From: Paenibacillus sp. FSL H8-0079
GTDB taxonomy: Bacteria; Bacillota; Bacilli; Paenibacillales; Paenibacillaceae
Direction of reading: 5' to 3'
DNA length: 64,000 nucleotides
Assembly (NCBI RefSeq): GCF_037991315.1
Contig: NZ_CP150300.1
Span: 6,510,001-6,574,000 of the forward strand
Position numbers and translations under genes: made by a program. Below, piece by piece: positions 45,746 through 54,194 of the stretch. Numbering within the stretch: the stretch's first letter is position 1; every line of letters starts with the position of its first letter. The notes beneath the pieces were generated by a model. The model was not told the DNA's origin. It ran no database searches and saw only the letters and a list, made by a program, of their open reading frames with translations.

Positions 45746-45804
45746 CAATCTCTTCACCCACTATAGCAACATTTAGCGCCCACTACCGGAATCCGCGCTT
45801 CTAA

Positions 45805-45821
45805 TGTTAAATATACTAACA
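45805..45821. promoter_or_regulatory. GlnR/TnrA box upstream of glnK-glnL
   Basis: TGTTA-AATATAC-TAACA, a perfect match to TGTNA-N7-TNACA with symmetric half-sites. Confidence 0.78.
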
Positions 45822-45872
45822 TATGAAACAAGCATTAGAAATAATTAAAATTAGGGAATGAACACGCAAGCA

Positions 45873-45910
45873 CAACAAAAGGCCGGAAGTCTTCACTTCT
45901 GCGGCCTTTT
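45873..45910 (-). terminator. Terminator of the hybrid kinase operon
   Basis: GGCCG-GAAGT pairs with ACTTC-CGGCC around CTTC; TTTTGTTG follows on the minus strand. Confidence 0.8.
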
Positions 45911-45912
45911 CC

Positions 45913-48900
45913 CTATATCTCATCCGGTATATCAAATGACACCATCGTTCCCTCACCCGGCTCACTTACGATCGATAATCCTTGACCATACCGTTGCAGC
46001 AACCTGCGGTTCGTGTTTACAATGCCTATTCCGCCTTTTCCACCTGGCGTAGCATGTAGCAGCTCTGCAACCTTCTCCGGTTCGATGCCTTTGCCATTAT
46101 CCTTCACCTCAATACGGGTATAACCTTCATGGCGAGTGATAGTCAAACATACCGTCCCACCCACATTTCGGCTTAATAGCCCGTGTCTTACAGCATTTTC
46201 GATCAAGGGCTGAATCGATAGCGGCGGGAGAAGCAACGGAAGGTCTGGCTCTATGTTCAATACCACCGACAACCGATCCTCAAATCGTGTTTTCTCAATA
46301 AAAAGATAGGCTTCCACGAGCTCCAGCTCGTATGATAATTTCACCAGTTCCCCTGTATTGAGATAGTTGAAGCTGATCCGCAAATAGGATGAAAAAGCTT
46401 CGCCAAGCTTCCGCATATGCTCTGTATCAATATCACTTAAGACCATCAGTGAATTCAGCGTATTGAACAGGAAGTGAGGCTGAATCTGAGCCTGCAAATA
46501 GGCTGCCTCCATGCGCAGGCGCTCTTGGATGGACCGATTTAACATAGTCAATGCACGTATCCGATATTTCAGCTCCAACGCGTCTACAGGCTTCGTGACG
46601 TAATCATTCGCGCCCGACGCGAAACCCGTGTAGATATCTGGCGGTTGACTTCGTGCTGTCAACAGCAGTACGGGAAGCTCCGACATGGAGAATTGTTCCC
46701 TTACCTTTTGGGTTAACTCATAGCCGGACATATTAGGCATCATCACATCTGTAATGAGCAGATCCCACTGACGTGTGCCCAGCAATTCCATCGCTTCCTG
46801 GCCCGAACGGGCTGTAGTTATATCATATGGCTCTGTCGAAAGAATGCTGACCAATACATCCAGATTCACTGGGTCATCATCCACAGCCAGAATGGTGGCT
46901 CTCCCCTCTTTTAACAACGGAGCCATCTCCGCTGTCGCCGAAGATTCCACGTCGCCTATACCAGGGCGGGGTAACAGGAATCCGCCAGGTGCATCTTCCA
47001 TCATCTCCATCGCCTGCTCCCAAATCAGGGGAAGCTGCGACTGAGCCTGATCGGTGGTTTCATGCGCGAGCGGCATATCGAAACTAAATACCGAGCCCTT
47101 TCCAAGTTCCGAGTGAACCGTTAGTGCCCCGCCGTGCAGTTCTACGAGTTGCTTGCAGATGTTCAGTCCAAGACCGATGCCTTGTCCATCACTTATTCCA
47201 TATGACCCTTGTTCATACGGTAGAAAAATGCGCATCCGCGTGTCTTCATCCATACCAATGCCTGTATCCTCCACATGAATCAGAGCATGCCCTTCACGAA
47301 TTTCGGCGCTTACTGAGATCGTTCCTTCCTCTGTATGTTTGAGCGCGTTATGCAGCAGATTATACAAAATCTGAACCAGTCTTTCTTCATCAGCCATGAC
47401 CAGTGGGAAGGATTCTGAAATCTCCATATGAAGGCGGACCGGTTTTCGTTCTGCCATGAATTGCAGCATAGCGATAATGCCAGGCACCACCGACTGGATA
47501 GAAAGAGGAACCTGACGCAGCACAATGCGATGCTCCTTCAGCCTGACTACATCCAACAGATCCCCAAGCAGATGGGACATCCGACGACCGATCGTGATGA
47601 GCAGTTCCATATCCTCCAGGCTCCGTTCATCCAACCTGCTCTTCTCTCTGGTGACCACATTATGAGCGATATTAATGATCCCGTGCAGCGGAGTCCGCAG
47701 TTCATGCGATGTGTTCGCCAAGAACTGATCTTTAATTTTGTCACCCTTCTGCAATTCTATATTCAATTCCATGTTCTCTCTGGCATTCCTGAAGTATTTC
47801 TTGAACCAATAAGCTGAGAAGCCGGTAATGGCAAAAATGATATCCATTGGATAGTACACTGTCGTCACATCTCTGGCCGTTTCGACCACACTCCATAACA
47901 GGTTGGATGTAATCCCTCCTGCAGTAAGCAACAGAAACACAATGTCCCGGTCCGCCTGTTTCCTGAAGATCATCGTTCCAACGATGTATAGAAACCAGAT
48001 CATAGATACAAGAAAGAATATGTTAATGACATTGTAATGGATCAAGGCATATGTAGTATGAATGGGCACCACCACGATTATGGCAGTATAGATCAAGGTA
48101 ATGAGAACATGTAACTGAAGCCATGTTTTTCGTACATGAACCATCGCTAATCTCTGGAATAACAGAAGAATACACACATTTTGCAGCAATAATGAGATCA
48201 ATCGAATTTTAATGCCCCAGGTATAATTAATAGGAAGCCATAACATCAGTATATTATCATGACCCACCATAACGGCGACGCCAACAGATAAGGTTAATAT
48301 GGCGGCAACCAGTAAGGCGCGTTCCTGAGGGTTGAATGCATAGAGAATGCAGGCATACATACCGTGAAGGAGCAGAATCAGAAAGATAACCATCTGAAAA
48401 CCAATGGAGTACCACCGCGAAAAATCAACAGCTGCCTGTGATCCAAAGCGAACAGGTTTGCTAATTCCGCCCATATACGGGCTGTCGTGATTAGCTACGC
48501 GAATCAGCAATTCAATCGTTGTTGTTCCTTCCTGATCGTAGGTTCCCGTATATGAGGTACTTCTGGGTATATATGTATTGCTATCCATAGCGACCGTACC
48601 CATGCCCCCGTCGGCGACTCCGTTCATCTCAATCTCGGACGAACTTCGAATTCCCTTGAACCAGAAGGTGACCGGTGTCTGAAGTGGATCTGTCAAAATG
48701 CGCAATCGATATGTTCCGTAACCGAATGAACCCTCTTGTTCCTGACTCTGTGCACTTCCCCAGTCTCCAGGGACTTGGACACTCTTCGCACCGCCATTCC
48801 TCTTCGTAAAATCTTGTTGGGTCAGCAACTCATCCGGGTAAAGTTCCCACTCCCCATTTAGGTACATGACCGGAGATTGCTCCAGATCTACGCCCCTTAA

Positions 48901-49050
48901 GTCAATCACTCCATTAACGGCGCGATGCTCATCAAAAGTGTGGAAAAACGTCGACCATGCCGAGCGCATGCCAATCAACACTCCAAAAATGATCAGTATG
49001 ATGATCAGATATCTGTAACGTTTCACAGGTTTCGTATGCAATGATTTCAT
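45913..49050 (-). CDS. Hybrid 7TMR-DISM sensor kinase with two kinase cores and a receiver
   Basis: 1045 residues. One membrane segment (13-32); extracellular jelly-roll sensor (about 45-195; YLNGEWELYPDELLTQ, VQVPGDWGS, FGYGTYRLRI); seven membrane helices (about 205-400); HisKA with NTSHELRTPLHGI (His near 450); HATPase_c with NLLHNALKHTEEG, GIGLGLNICKQLV; a receiver (about 710-830) with DDDPVN and phospho-Asp in LLITDVMMP (near 765); then a second, LytS-type kinase: QAQIQPHFLFNTLNSL (His near 858) and HATPase with PLIENAVRHGL and GIGIVNTNRRL. The regulator gene precedes it by 4 bases and it lacks its own ribosome site, so translation is coupled. It may integrate two phosphorylation routes. 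Confidence 0.88.
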   Translation of the reverse strand: MKSLHTKPVKRYRYLIIILIIFGVLIGMRSAWSTFFHTFDEHRAVNGVIDLRGVDLEQSPVMYLNGEWELYPDELLTQQDFTKRNGGAKSVQVPGDWGSAQSQEQEGSFGYGTYRLRILTDPLQTPVTFWFKGIRSSSEIEMNGVADGGMGTVAMDSNTYIPRSTSYTGTYDQEGTTTIELLIRVANHDSPYMGGISKPVRFGSQAAVDFSRWYSIGFQMVIFLILLLHGMYACILYAFNPQERALLVAAILTLSVGVAVMVGHDNILMLWLPINYTWGIKIRLISLLLQNVCILLLFQRLAMVHVRKTWLQLHVLITLIYTAIIVVVPIHTTYALIHYNVINIFFLVSMIWFLYIVGTMIFRKQADRDIVFLLLTAGGITSNLLWSVVETARDVTTVYYPMDIIFAITGFSAYWFKKYFRNARENMELNIELQKGDKIKDQFLANTSHELRTPLHGIINIAHNVVTREKSRLDERSLEDMELLITIGRRMSHLLGDLLDVVRLKEHRIVLRQVPLSIQSVVPGIIAMLQFMAERKPVRLHMEISESFPLVMADEERLVQILYNLLHNALKHTEEGTISVSAEIREGHALIHVEDTGIGMDEDTRMRIFLPYEQGSYGISDGQGIGLGLNICKQLVELHGGALTVHSELGKGSVFSFDMPLAHETTDQAQSQLPLIWEQAMEMMEDAPGGFLLPRPGIGDVESSATAEMAPLLKEGRATILAVDDDPVNLDVLVSILSTEPYDITTARSGQEAMELLGTRQWDLLITDVMMPNMSGYELTQKVREQFSMSELPVLLLTARSQPPDIYTGFASGANDYVTKPVDALELKYRIRALTMLNRSIQERLRMEAAYLQAQIQPHFLFNTLNSLMVLSDIDTEHMRKLGEAFSSYLRISFNYLNTGELVKLSYELELVEAYLFIEKTRFEDRLSVVLNIEPDLPLLLPPLSIQPLIENAVRHGLLSRNVGGTVCLTITRHEGYTRIEVKDNGKGIEPEKVAELLHATPGGKGGIGIVNTNRRLLQRYGQGLSIVSEPGEGTMVSFDIPDEI

Positions 49051-49054
49051 AGAT

Positions 49055-50212
49055 TTATGTTTTCATGACTTTGGTTAAACCGAGCTTCCAGTCCTGATAC
49101 CATTCGCTAATGTTTTCACTGACTGGTATCTCCAAATCTTGCTCCATTCTGGTGGTTAAGAGACGATACTGCTCCTCCACACCGAGATCGTTGTGCATTT
49201 CATCATACAATTTCATTAGAACAAAATAACTTTCTTCCTCATCCGGAAGCATCTGCTGGATACGACGCGTGCTCTCAATCACTTTCTCCCCCAGCCCCTG
49301 TTGCTGGTAATACAGACTTAGTTGTCTCATATGATACAACCACAGGTAGCGTAGTCTTTCTCGCTCAGGTTCAGCCCACATATATTCGTAATTGCCAAGA
49401 TACGTGCCCTTGTATAGATGAAGCGCTTGCTCATAGGCATGAACGGTACTGTTATCCACGACTTTCCATTGCCTGATCTCTTGTTCCCACTGCTCACTAT
49501 CCAACTGAGCTTCACCCAATTCGAGCCGATAGCCAGCTTCCAGGTGTCCACTCTGAATAGTGATCATATCCATGTTGCATGCTTTCAGGGTTTGGCGGAC
49601 ATGATACATTGCGGTATAGAGCTGATGCACCGTCTTGTCCTCTTCCAATTCAGGCCACAGCATCTCCAGCAACACGCTGCGATGAATTGTCTGATTCCGG
49701 TGGTGAAGTAAATAGGCAAATAGCTCCTGTGCCTTACTTGTACGCCACTTGGCAACTTGGATATCCCTGTCTGGAAGCTTGAATTGAATCTGATTAAAGC
49801 AGCAAATTAATGGCACATCTATATCTTTTGACCGTTGCTCGCGTTTCGAACTCAGTTTCTCCCGTACTCGGCTCACCGTCTGCTTTAATCGATCCTTCTG
49901 GATGGGCTTCATGACATAGTCCAAAGCCTGTAGATCGAAGGCATGCACTGCATATTGGTCGTAGCTGGTCACAAAAATAATTTCGACCCCAGGTACTGTG
50001 GCCTGAATCTGTTTCCCCAGATCCATACCGTCCATCTCTGGCATATGGATATCCAGAAACACCACATCAGGGCGGTGCTCCATAATTCCCCCTATAGCCT
50101 CTGTCGGATTCATATATGTAGCGATAATTTCAATACCGCTTACTTCTTTCTCTAGTGATTTTTGAAGGCCTATCAACGCTAGACGTTCGTCGTCAACCAA
50201 TATCACTTTCAC
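49055..50212 (-). CDS. Response regulator with SARP-like (winged helix + BTAD) output
   Basis: 385 residues from GTG at 50212, with AGGAGGAAG ahead. Receiver (1-125): DDE at 7-9, phospho-acceptor D54 (VVFLDIHMP), LDYVMKPI; winged helix (about 140-230; RTSKAQELFAYLLHHRNQTIHRSVLLEMLWPELEEDKTVHQLYTAMYHVRQTL); bacterial transcriptional activation domain of helical repeats (about 235-375). Actinobacterial SARPs with this output bind heptamer direct repeats spaced 11 bases apart. It is the first gene of an operon with the hybrid kinase (45913-49050). A second relative lies at the window end (63123-64000). Confidence 0.88.
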   Translation of the reverse strand: MKVILVDDERLALIGLQKSLEKEVSGIEIIATYMNPTEAIGGIMEHRPDVVFLDIHMPEMDGMDLGKQIQATVPGVEIIFVTSYDQYAVHAFDLQALDYVMKPIQKDRLKQTVSRVREKLSSKREQRSKDIDVPLICCFNQIQFKLPDRDIQVAKWRTSKAQELFAYLLHHRNQTIHRSVLLEMLWPELEEDKTVHQLYTAMYHVRQTLKACNMDMITIQSGHLEAGYRLELGEAQLDSEQWEQEIRQWKVVDNSTVHAYEQALHLYKGTYLGNYEYMWAEPERERLRYLWLYHMRQLSLYYQQQGLGEKVIESTRRIQQMLPDEEESYFVLMKLYDEMHNDLGVEEQYRLLTTRMEQDLEIPVSENISEWYQDWKLGLTKVMKT

Positions 50213-50380
50213 CGGAGCTTCCTCCTCGACCCTAAAGTCTTGAGATTTATTTACACTATTATATCATAGGAATTTTAAGTATTTAGATTCTTGTTATTTT
50301 TAATTTCTAGCAATTTAATTGTATAATACTTAACAGAAGACAGGTTAACAGATCCGGTCTGGAAGAGAGGAAGGTTCCAT

Positions 50381-50878
50381 ATGTCAGATGCTAATCATAG
50401 CTTTGGGCAAGCCCTAGTCAAATCATTAGTGGGCGAACGCGGTCATATCCGCATCGCTCGTGCTCTACCCGATATTGATGTCACACTTGCTGCTCGTACG
50501 CACGATGCTATGCCATATACGATCTATCAGTTGGTGAAGCACATGCATTATTGGCAGCAATTCATGCTCGAGCACTTGGAAGGACGCAAGCCGCAGCTCC
50601 CTGCTAACGTGAGCGAGAGCTGGCCTGAAGAGAAAGGTCCACAGGATGAAGACACGTGGAAGGCGGATATTCAGGCATTCTTGGATGGGGTTGATCGAGC
50701 GGTAGCCATTGCGGAAACGGCACAATTGGATGATGCACTTCTCTATTTCCCAGGGGAAACCAAGGCAGGACTCCTACGCAATATCGCCTCGCACAACTCG
50801 TATCATCTGGGCGAGATTGTTCTGCTTCGCCGCTTCTACGGCGCATGGCCTCCTCCAGGTGGTGGATTCCCGGCGTAA
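50381..50878 (+). CDS. DinB-family protein (DinB_2)
   Basis: 165 residues of the four-helix DinB/YfiT fold. The metal-binding histidines are probably in YQLVKHMHYWQQFMLEHLEG (about 48-55) and in NIASHNSYHLGEIVLLRRF (about 137-145). Members bind Ni, Zn or Fe; some are thiol-dependent transferases, most are uncharacterised. GAGAGGAAGG precedes the ATG. It stands alone with a strong terminator behind. Confidence 0.85.
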   Translation: MSDANHSFGQALVKSLVGERGHIRIARALPDIDVTLAARTHDAMPYTIYQLVKHMHYWQQFMLEHLEGRKPQLPANVSESWPEEKGPQDEDTWKADIQAFLDGVDRAVAIAETAQLDDALLYFPGETKAGLLRNIASHNSYHLGEIVLLRRFYGAWPPPGGGFPA

Positions 50879-50901
50879 ACCGGAAAGAATCCGATAGAAC
50901 G

Positions 50902-50950
50902 AAAACAAGCCGCAAGGGAATGTCTTTTCCTCGCGGCTTGTTTTGCTTTT
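50902..50950. terminator. Terminator after the DinB gene
   Basis: AAAACAAGCCGC pairs with GCGGCTTGTTTT, with an inner GGGAA/TTCC; TTTTGCTTTT follows. Confidence 0.88.
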
Positions 50951-51061
50951 ACCATTCTGTGCATTGTCTAGATAGCGATAGTGTAGAAGCACTTCAACAC
51001 AACCGTACTATACATACTTTACTGCATCCATATGTCTGAACGTGCTACTGTTCATAAGGTT

Positions 51062-52012
51062 CTAAACCTCCGGAGTCATTAACCCTTGGATAAACGTCTC
51101 AAAGTTCGGTGCCAGTGGAATGATCTCTTTGGGATTCTCCCTTTTCACATAGACTACCTCGGGTTCTCCGTCATTACCGAATGAACGATAATCCAGCATG
51201 ACGACCCCTGACTCCGAAGGAGATACCGCGATGACCACCCCAATCTCCGGATAGCCTTCACGCTCAATCAAAGTCCAGCTGCCCTGTACACCGGCTAACG
51301 TGCGAGGCTTCTCACGGCCAATACCCAGTATGCCTTCAATTTCAACATAATCCGTAGCTCCCGTATCTGTGTTCGCTACAGGGAAATAACGATTGTACGG
51401 AATACCGCCGTTATGTACCTTCATCATCTCAATGTACGAGGCTGGGAGTCGGAACACCAATTGCTCCTCGACAGAATCAATGAGACCGTCACTTGGCGGA
51501 TTGGACACATAATGTTCCAATGCCTGCTCACTATCGTTCCAGAATTCACCGGATTCCGGTCTGGGAACGGTTTGAAGAGTCGCTACAACGTCAACGGGTA
51601 CACGGAATTCCTCGACAGCCTCTGGGCCCGTTTCAACTTCAGGTTCAGACTCGGACGGCTCCTCAATTTTACTTCGAATCCACTCCAGAAACTCCAGCGT
51701 ATCTTCATCCTCAGGCTCCAATTCATCCGCTCTTTCGAACGCCTGCAGCGCATGCGCATATTGCTCCAGATAATAATAAGCCAGTCCAATCCGGTAATGC
51801 CAGAGTGGGTCACCTGTGCCCTCTTTGGCAACTGTCAGGAATTGTTCAACCGCTTCTTCATACTGTTCCAAGTTATTCAGCGCTCGTCCCAAATGGTTAA
51901 CCAGCTCATAATCTCTTTCTTCCACAGGAATCGCTTGGATTGCATCTACAATTTCCTGAAATTCATCTTCTTCATGCCACTCTTGCAATTGAACCAACAG
52001 ATCGTCTCTCAT
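51062..52012 (-). CDS. TPR protein with C-terminal SMI1/KNR4 (SUKH) domain
   Basis: 316 residues from ATG at 52012, 8 bases after GGGGAGG; the longer frame to 52033 contains that site and is rejected. The N-terminal ~110 residues are tetratricopeptide-like repeats (NHLGRALNNLEQYEEAVEQFLTV, YRIGLAYYYLEQYAHALQAFERADELEPEDEDTL). After an acidic linker comes a SUKH domain (about 175-310; VEEQLVFRLPASYIEMMKVHNGG, then strands with GVVIAVSPSESGVVMLDYRS). SUKH domains often act as immunity proteins against toxins, but here no toxin gene is adjacent; a housekeeping binding role is equally possible. Confidence 0.85.
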   Translation of the reverse strand: MRDDLLVQLQEWHEEDEFQEIVDAIQAIPVEERDYELVNHLGRALNNLEQYEEAVEQFLTVAKEGTGDPLWHYRIGLAYYYLEQYAHALQAFERADELEPEDEDTLEFLEWIRSKIEEPSESEPEVETGPEAVEEFRVPVDVVATLQTVPRPESGEFWNDSEQALEHYVSNPPSDGLIDSVEEQLVFRLPASYIEMMKVHNGGIPYNRYFPVANTDTGATDYVEIEGILGIGREKPRTLAGVQGSWTLIEREGYPEIGVVIAVSPSESGVVMLDYRSFGNDGEPEVVYVKRENPKEIIPLAPNFETFIQGLMTPEV

Positions 52013-52146
52013 TCTCTTTTCCTCCCCGTTCATTCACTCATGATTACGTATTGAAAATTATACCACTATCCGGATCACCATCTCCAGCAAAGCAAGATCC
52101 TTAGGGATCTCATGAATCGATATCTTTTCATTTCGGATGACAAAGC

Positions 52147-52197
52147 TAAAAGAGGTAACCTGAACCCGGTTAAGAAAACCAGGTAGGCTACCTCCTC
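52147..52197 (-). terminator. Terminator of the rhamnogalacturonan lyase gene
   Basis: AGAGGTA-CCTG and GGTT arms pair with AACC and AGG-TACCTCCT; TTTTAG follows on the minus strand. Confidence 0.65.
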
Positions 52198-52226
52198 TAT
52201 TCCTTCCACTATATTGCATTCTTAAT

Positions 52227-53852
52227 TCAATTCAGCAACTCAACACAATCGTAGACCCAGCCTGCACTTAACCAGTTACCCAAGTCACTGGAACCGCTGA
52301 TCGGCGTAATCGTGATAGTATTGGAACCATTCACGAAGTAGGATGCTGGAACATTCCAGCTAAAGGTTGTGTTGTTGCCACGATACGTACCAATGGTGAA
52401 GCTACGAGAATTGGGCTGTGAAGATGCAGCAGGATTGGTTAAAGCATGTCCATTAACCGTTACACTCGGTCTGCCATTATTGTAGGCTGCGGTAATACCG
52501 ATGTTGAGCATATGAGAAGATGCCGCTTGAGATGCATTCAAGTTAAACGTTATTGTGGTTGGAGAATTCTGACCACGGAACTGGATTGCCGGGAATCGAT
52601 TAGTCGCGCTACCGGTAGCATAAGTGACAGGCCCCCAGCTTGGGTTGCGACTATCGGAAGGGTGACGAATCGGTATCGTCTGTCCATTCAGGAATTCCCG
52701 TGGTGTACCATCCCAGTTACCGATTCGCCAGATGCTGGAGGCTTGACTCGGATCATTATTGATCGTACGCGTATTCAGTGTCGTCGTTTGTCCTGCTGTA
52801 ACACTAACCGTTTCCGTGTATACGGCCAGTTCTCCTTTATAGGCTGTCATGGTGTACGTCCCCGGGATCATACTGTATTTAGCGGCCGCCCCACTTGAAG
52901 ACGTCCCTACCCAATACTGGGCACTGCTATTGGCGAAACCAATCGTGTACGCATAACCTGCATCCATCCCGCTGAGACCATTAAGCACGACATTCCCCCG
53001 ACTGGATACCCAACCTTGCAGATTCAGACCAGACATCCAGCTGAAATCGGGTACACTCGGCGTACCACCCGTTGTGAAGATCAAAGCGTACGGCCCATGC
53101 AGACCCAGACGCCAATTTTCCGTCTGTGCATGTCCCGAGTTCATATAATTATATACTTCCGTCTCTGTTCCACTTTGGAACTGGATGTCACGGAAGAATG
53201 GTCCACCAGAGCTTTTTTCCCGATTGCCGTAGGCCATAAATACACCGACGCCATTACCCGTGACCCCACGAACGGATAAATCTTTAGCCTGATCATTACC
53301 ATAATATTTCGAGGCACTTTGACCATTTGCGAAACCAAATACATCCTGACTCTCGATCGCCCCTGTGTTGCCCCGATTATTTGAATTGGCCGGAACACCC
53401 GTCAACACACTACCATTACCGCGGAAAATGTAACGCAGCTCCCCGATCGAAGGTTGAGCCGTGATATGCGTTGCCATGTATATGATGTTCTCTCCACCAC
53501 GCGAAGCATAATAGTGAGTTAGTGTGCTTGTCGATACCGTGATTAACACGGTCGATCCTGAAGGAGAGGTATTCCAAGTTACATTGGCGGAGGAGCCCAA
53601 TCCTGAACCGATATGCGATCCCCTGTTGCTGTTTAGCTCCGTACCGTTCATTTTCGCCGAGATAATATCGCCATTAGTTTTGTTCACCACATAGACTAAT
53701 CCTGAACCGGTGTTCACTTCAATTCTGGAGCCGTTATCGGTAACATTAATGGTTGCCGCGTGTCCGGTAGATGCAGGGTATACAGCAGCTGTTGCGATCA
53801 TAACGACTATTAAAAGCAAGCCAAGCGCCTTTCTCACTATACGTTGATTCAT
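52227..53852 (-). CDS. Secreted rhamnogalacturonan lyase, polysaccharide lyase family 4
   Basis: 541 residues: Sec signal peptide (cut near GHA, about 30-32), then the three-part PL4 layout: an N-terminal beta-super-sandwich catalytic domain (about 33-275; IEVNTGSGLVYVVNKTNGDIISAKMNG, HYYASRGGENIIYMATHITAQPSIGELRYIFR), a fibronectin III-like domain (about 285-365) and a C-terminal carbohydrate-binding jelly roll (about 375-541; WRIGNWDGTPREFLNG, GWVYDCVELLN). The family cleaves rhamnogalacturonan I by beta-elimination, outside the cell. AAGGAGG precedes the ATG. A CcpA-type site 28 bases upstream fits carbon catabolite repression, as for the xylanase. Confidence 0.87.
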   Translation of the reverse strand: MNQRIVRKALGLLLIVVMIATAAVYPASTGHAATINVTDNGSRIEVNTGSGLVYVVNKTNGDIISAKMNGTELNSNRGSHIGSGLGSSANVTWNTSPSGSTVLITVSTSTLTHYYASRGGENIIYMATHITAQPSIGELRYIFRGNGSVLTGVPANSNNRGNTGAIESQDVFGFANGQSASKYYGNDQAKDLSVRGVTGNGVGVFMAYGNREKSSGGPFFRDIQFQSGTETEVYNYMNSGHAQTENWRLGLHGPYALIFTTGGTPSVPDFSWMSGLNLQGWVSSRGNVVLNGLSGMDAGYAYTIGFANSSAQYWVGTSSSGAAAKYSMIPGTYTMTAYKGELAVYTETVSVTAGQTTTLNTRTINNDPSQASSIWRIGNWDGTPREFLNGQTIPIRHPSDSRNPSWGPVTYATGSATNRFPAIQFRGQNSPTTITFNLNASQAASSHMLNIGITAAYNNGRPSVTVNGHALTNPAASSQPNSRSFTIGTYRGNNTTFSWNVPASYFVNGSNTITITPISGSSDLGNWLSAGWVYDCVELLN

Positions 53853-53879
53853 GAGTAAGTTCCTCCTTGGAATCCATTT

Positions 53880-53899
53880 AATAAAGCGCTTACATTATA
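53880..53899 (-). promoter_or_regulatory. CcpA site (cre) and -10 of the rhamnogalacturonan lyase gene
   Basis: On the minus strand a TATAAT directly abuts TGTAAGCGCTTTATT, which shares the AAGCGCTT core of the xylanase cre. The rest of the 342-base gap (53853-54194) is AT-rich; it contains the terminator at 54151-54176 and nothing else recognised. Confidence 0.7.
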
Positions 53900-54150
53900 A
53901 TATATAACAACCGACACTTCCGTCTCATATCGATATGTCTGCTATGCGGGCATGTCCATAATCACTGAAATGTTATGTCTGCGTGCGTATAGAGTAGAGT
54001 CGTTACTTCATGTAAATCTGATCTGGCCACCCCCTTCTTAAATTACTCTTCTACATACAAGGATTCTTACAATTCCAATAAAATAATACCATTATATTAC
54101 ATATGCATGCAATGGAAATGAACCATATATTCGATAGAAAATTCTCAAAA

Positions 54151-54176
54151 CAAAAAACGCAGCTTCACAAGCTGCG
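54151..54176 (-). terminator. Terminator of the TerD-like gene
   Basis: CGCAGCTT-CAC-AAGCTGCG hairpin; TTTTTTGTTTTG follows on the minus strand. Confidence 0.88.
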
Positions 54177-54194
54177 CTTTAGATATCAAACAGG

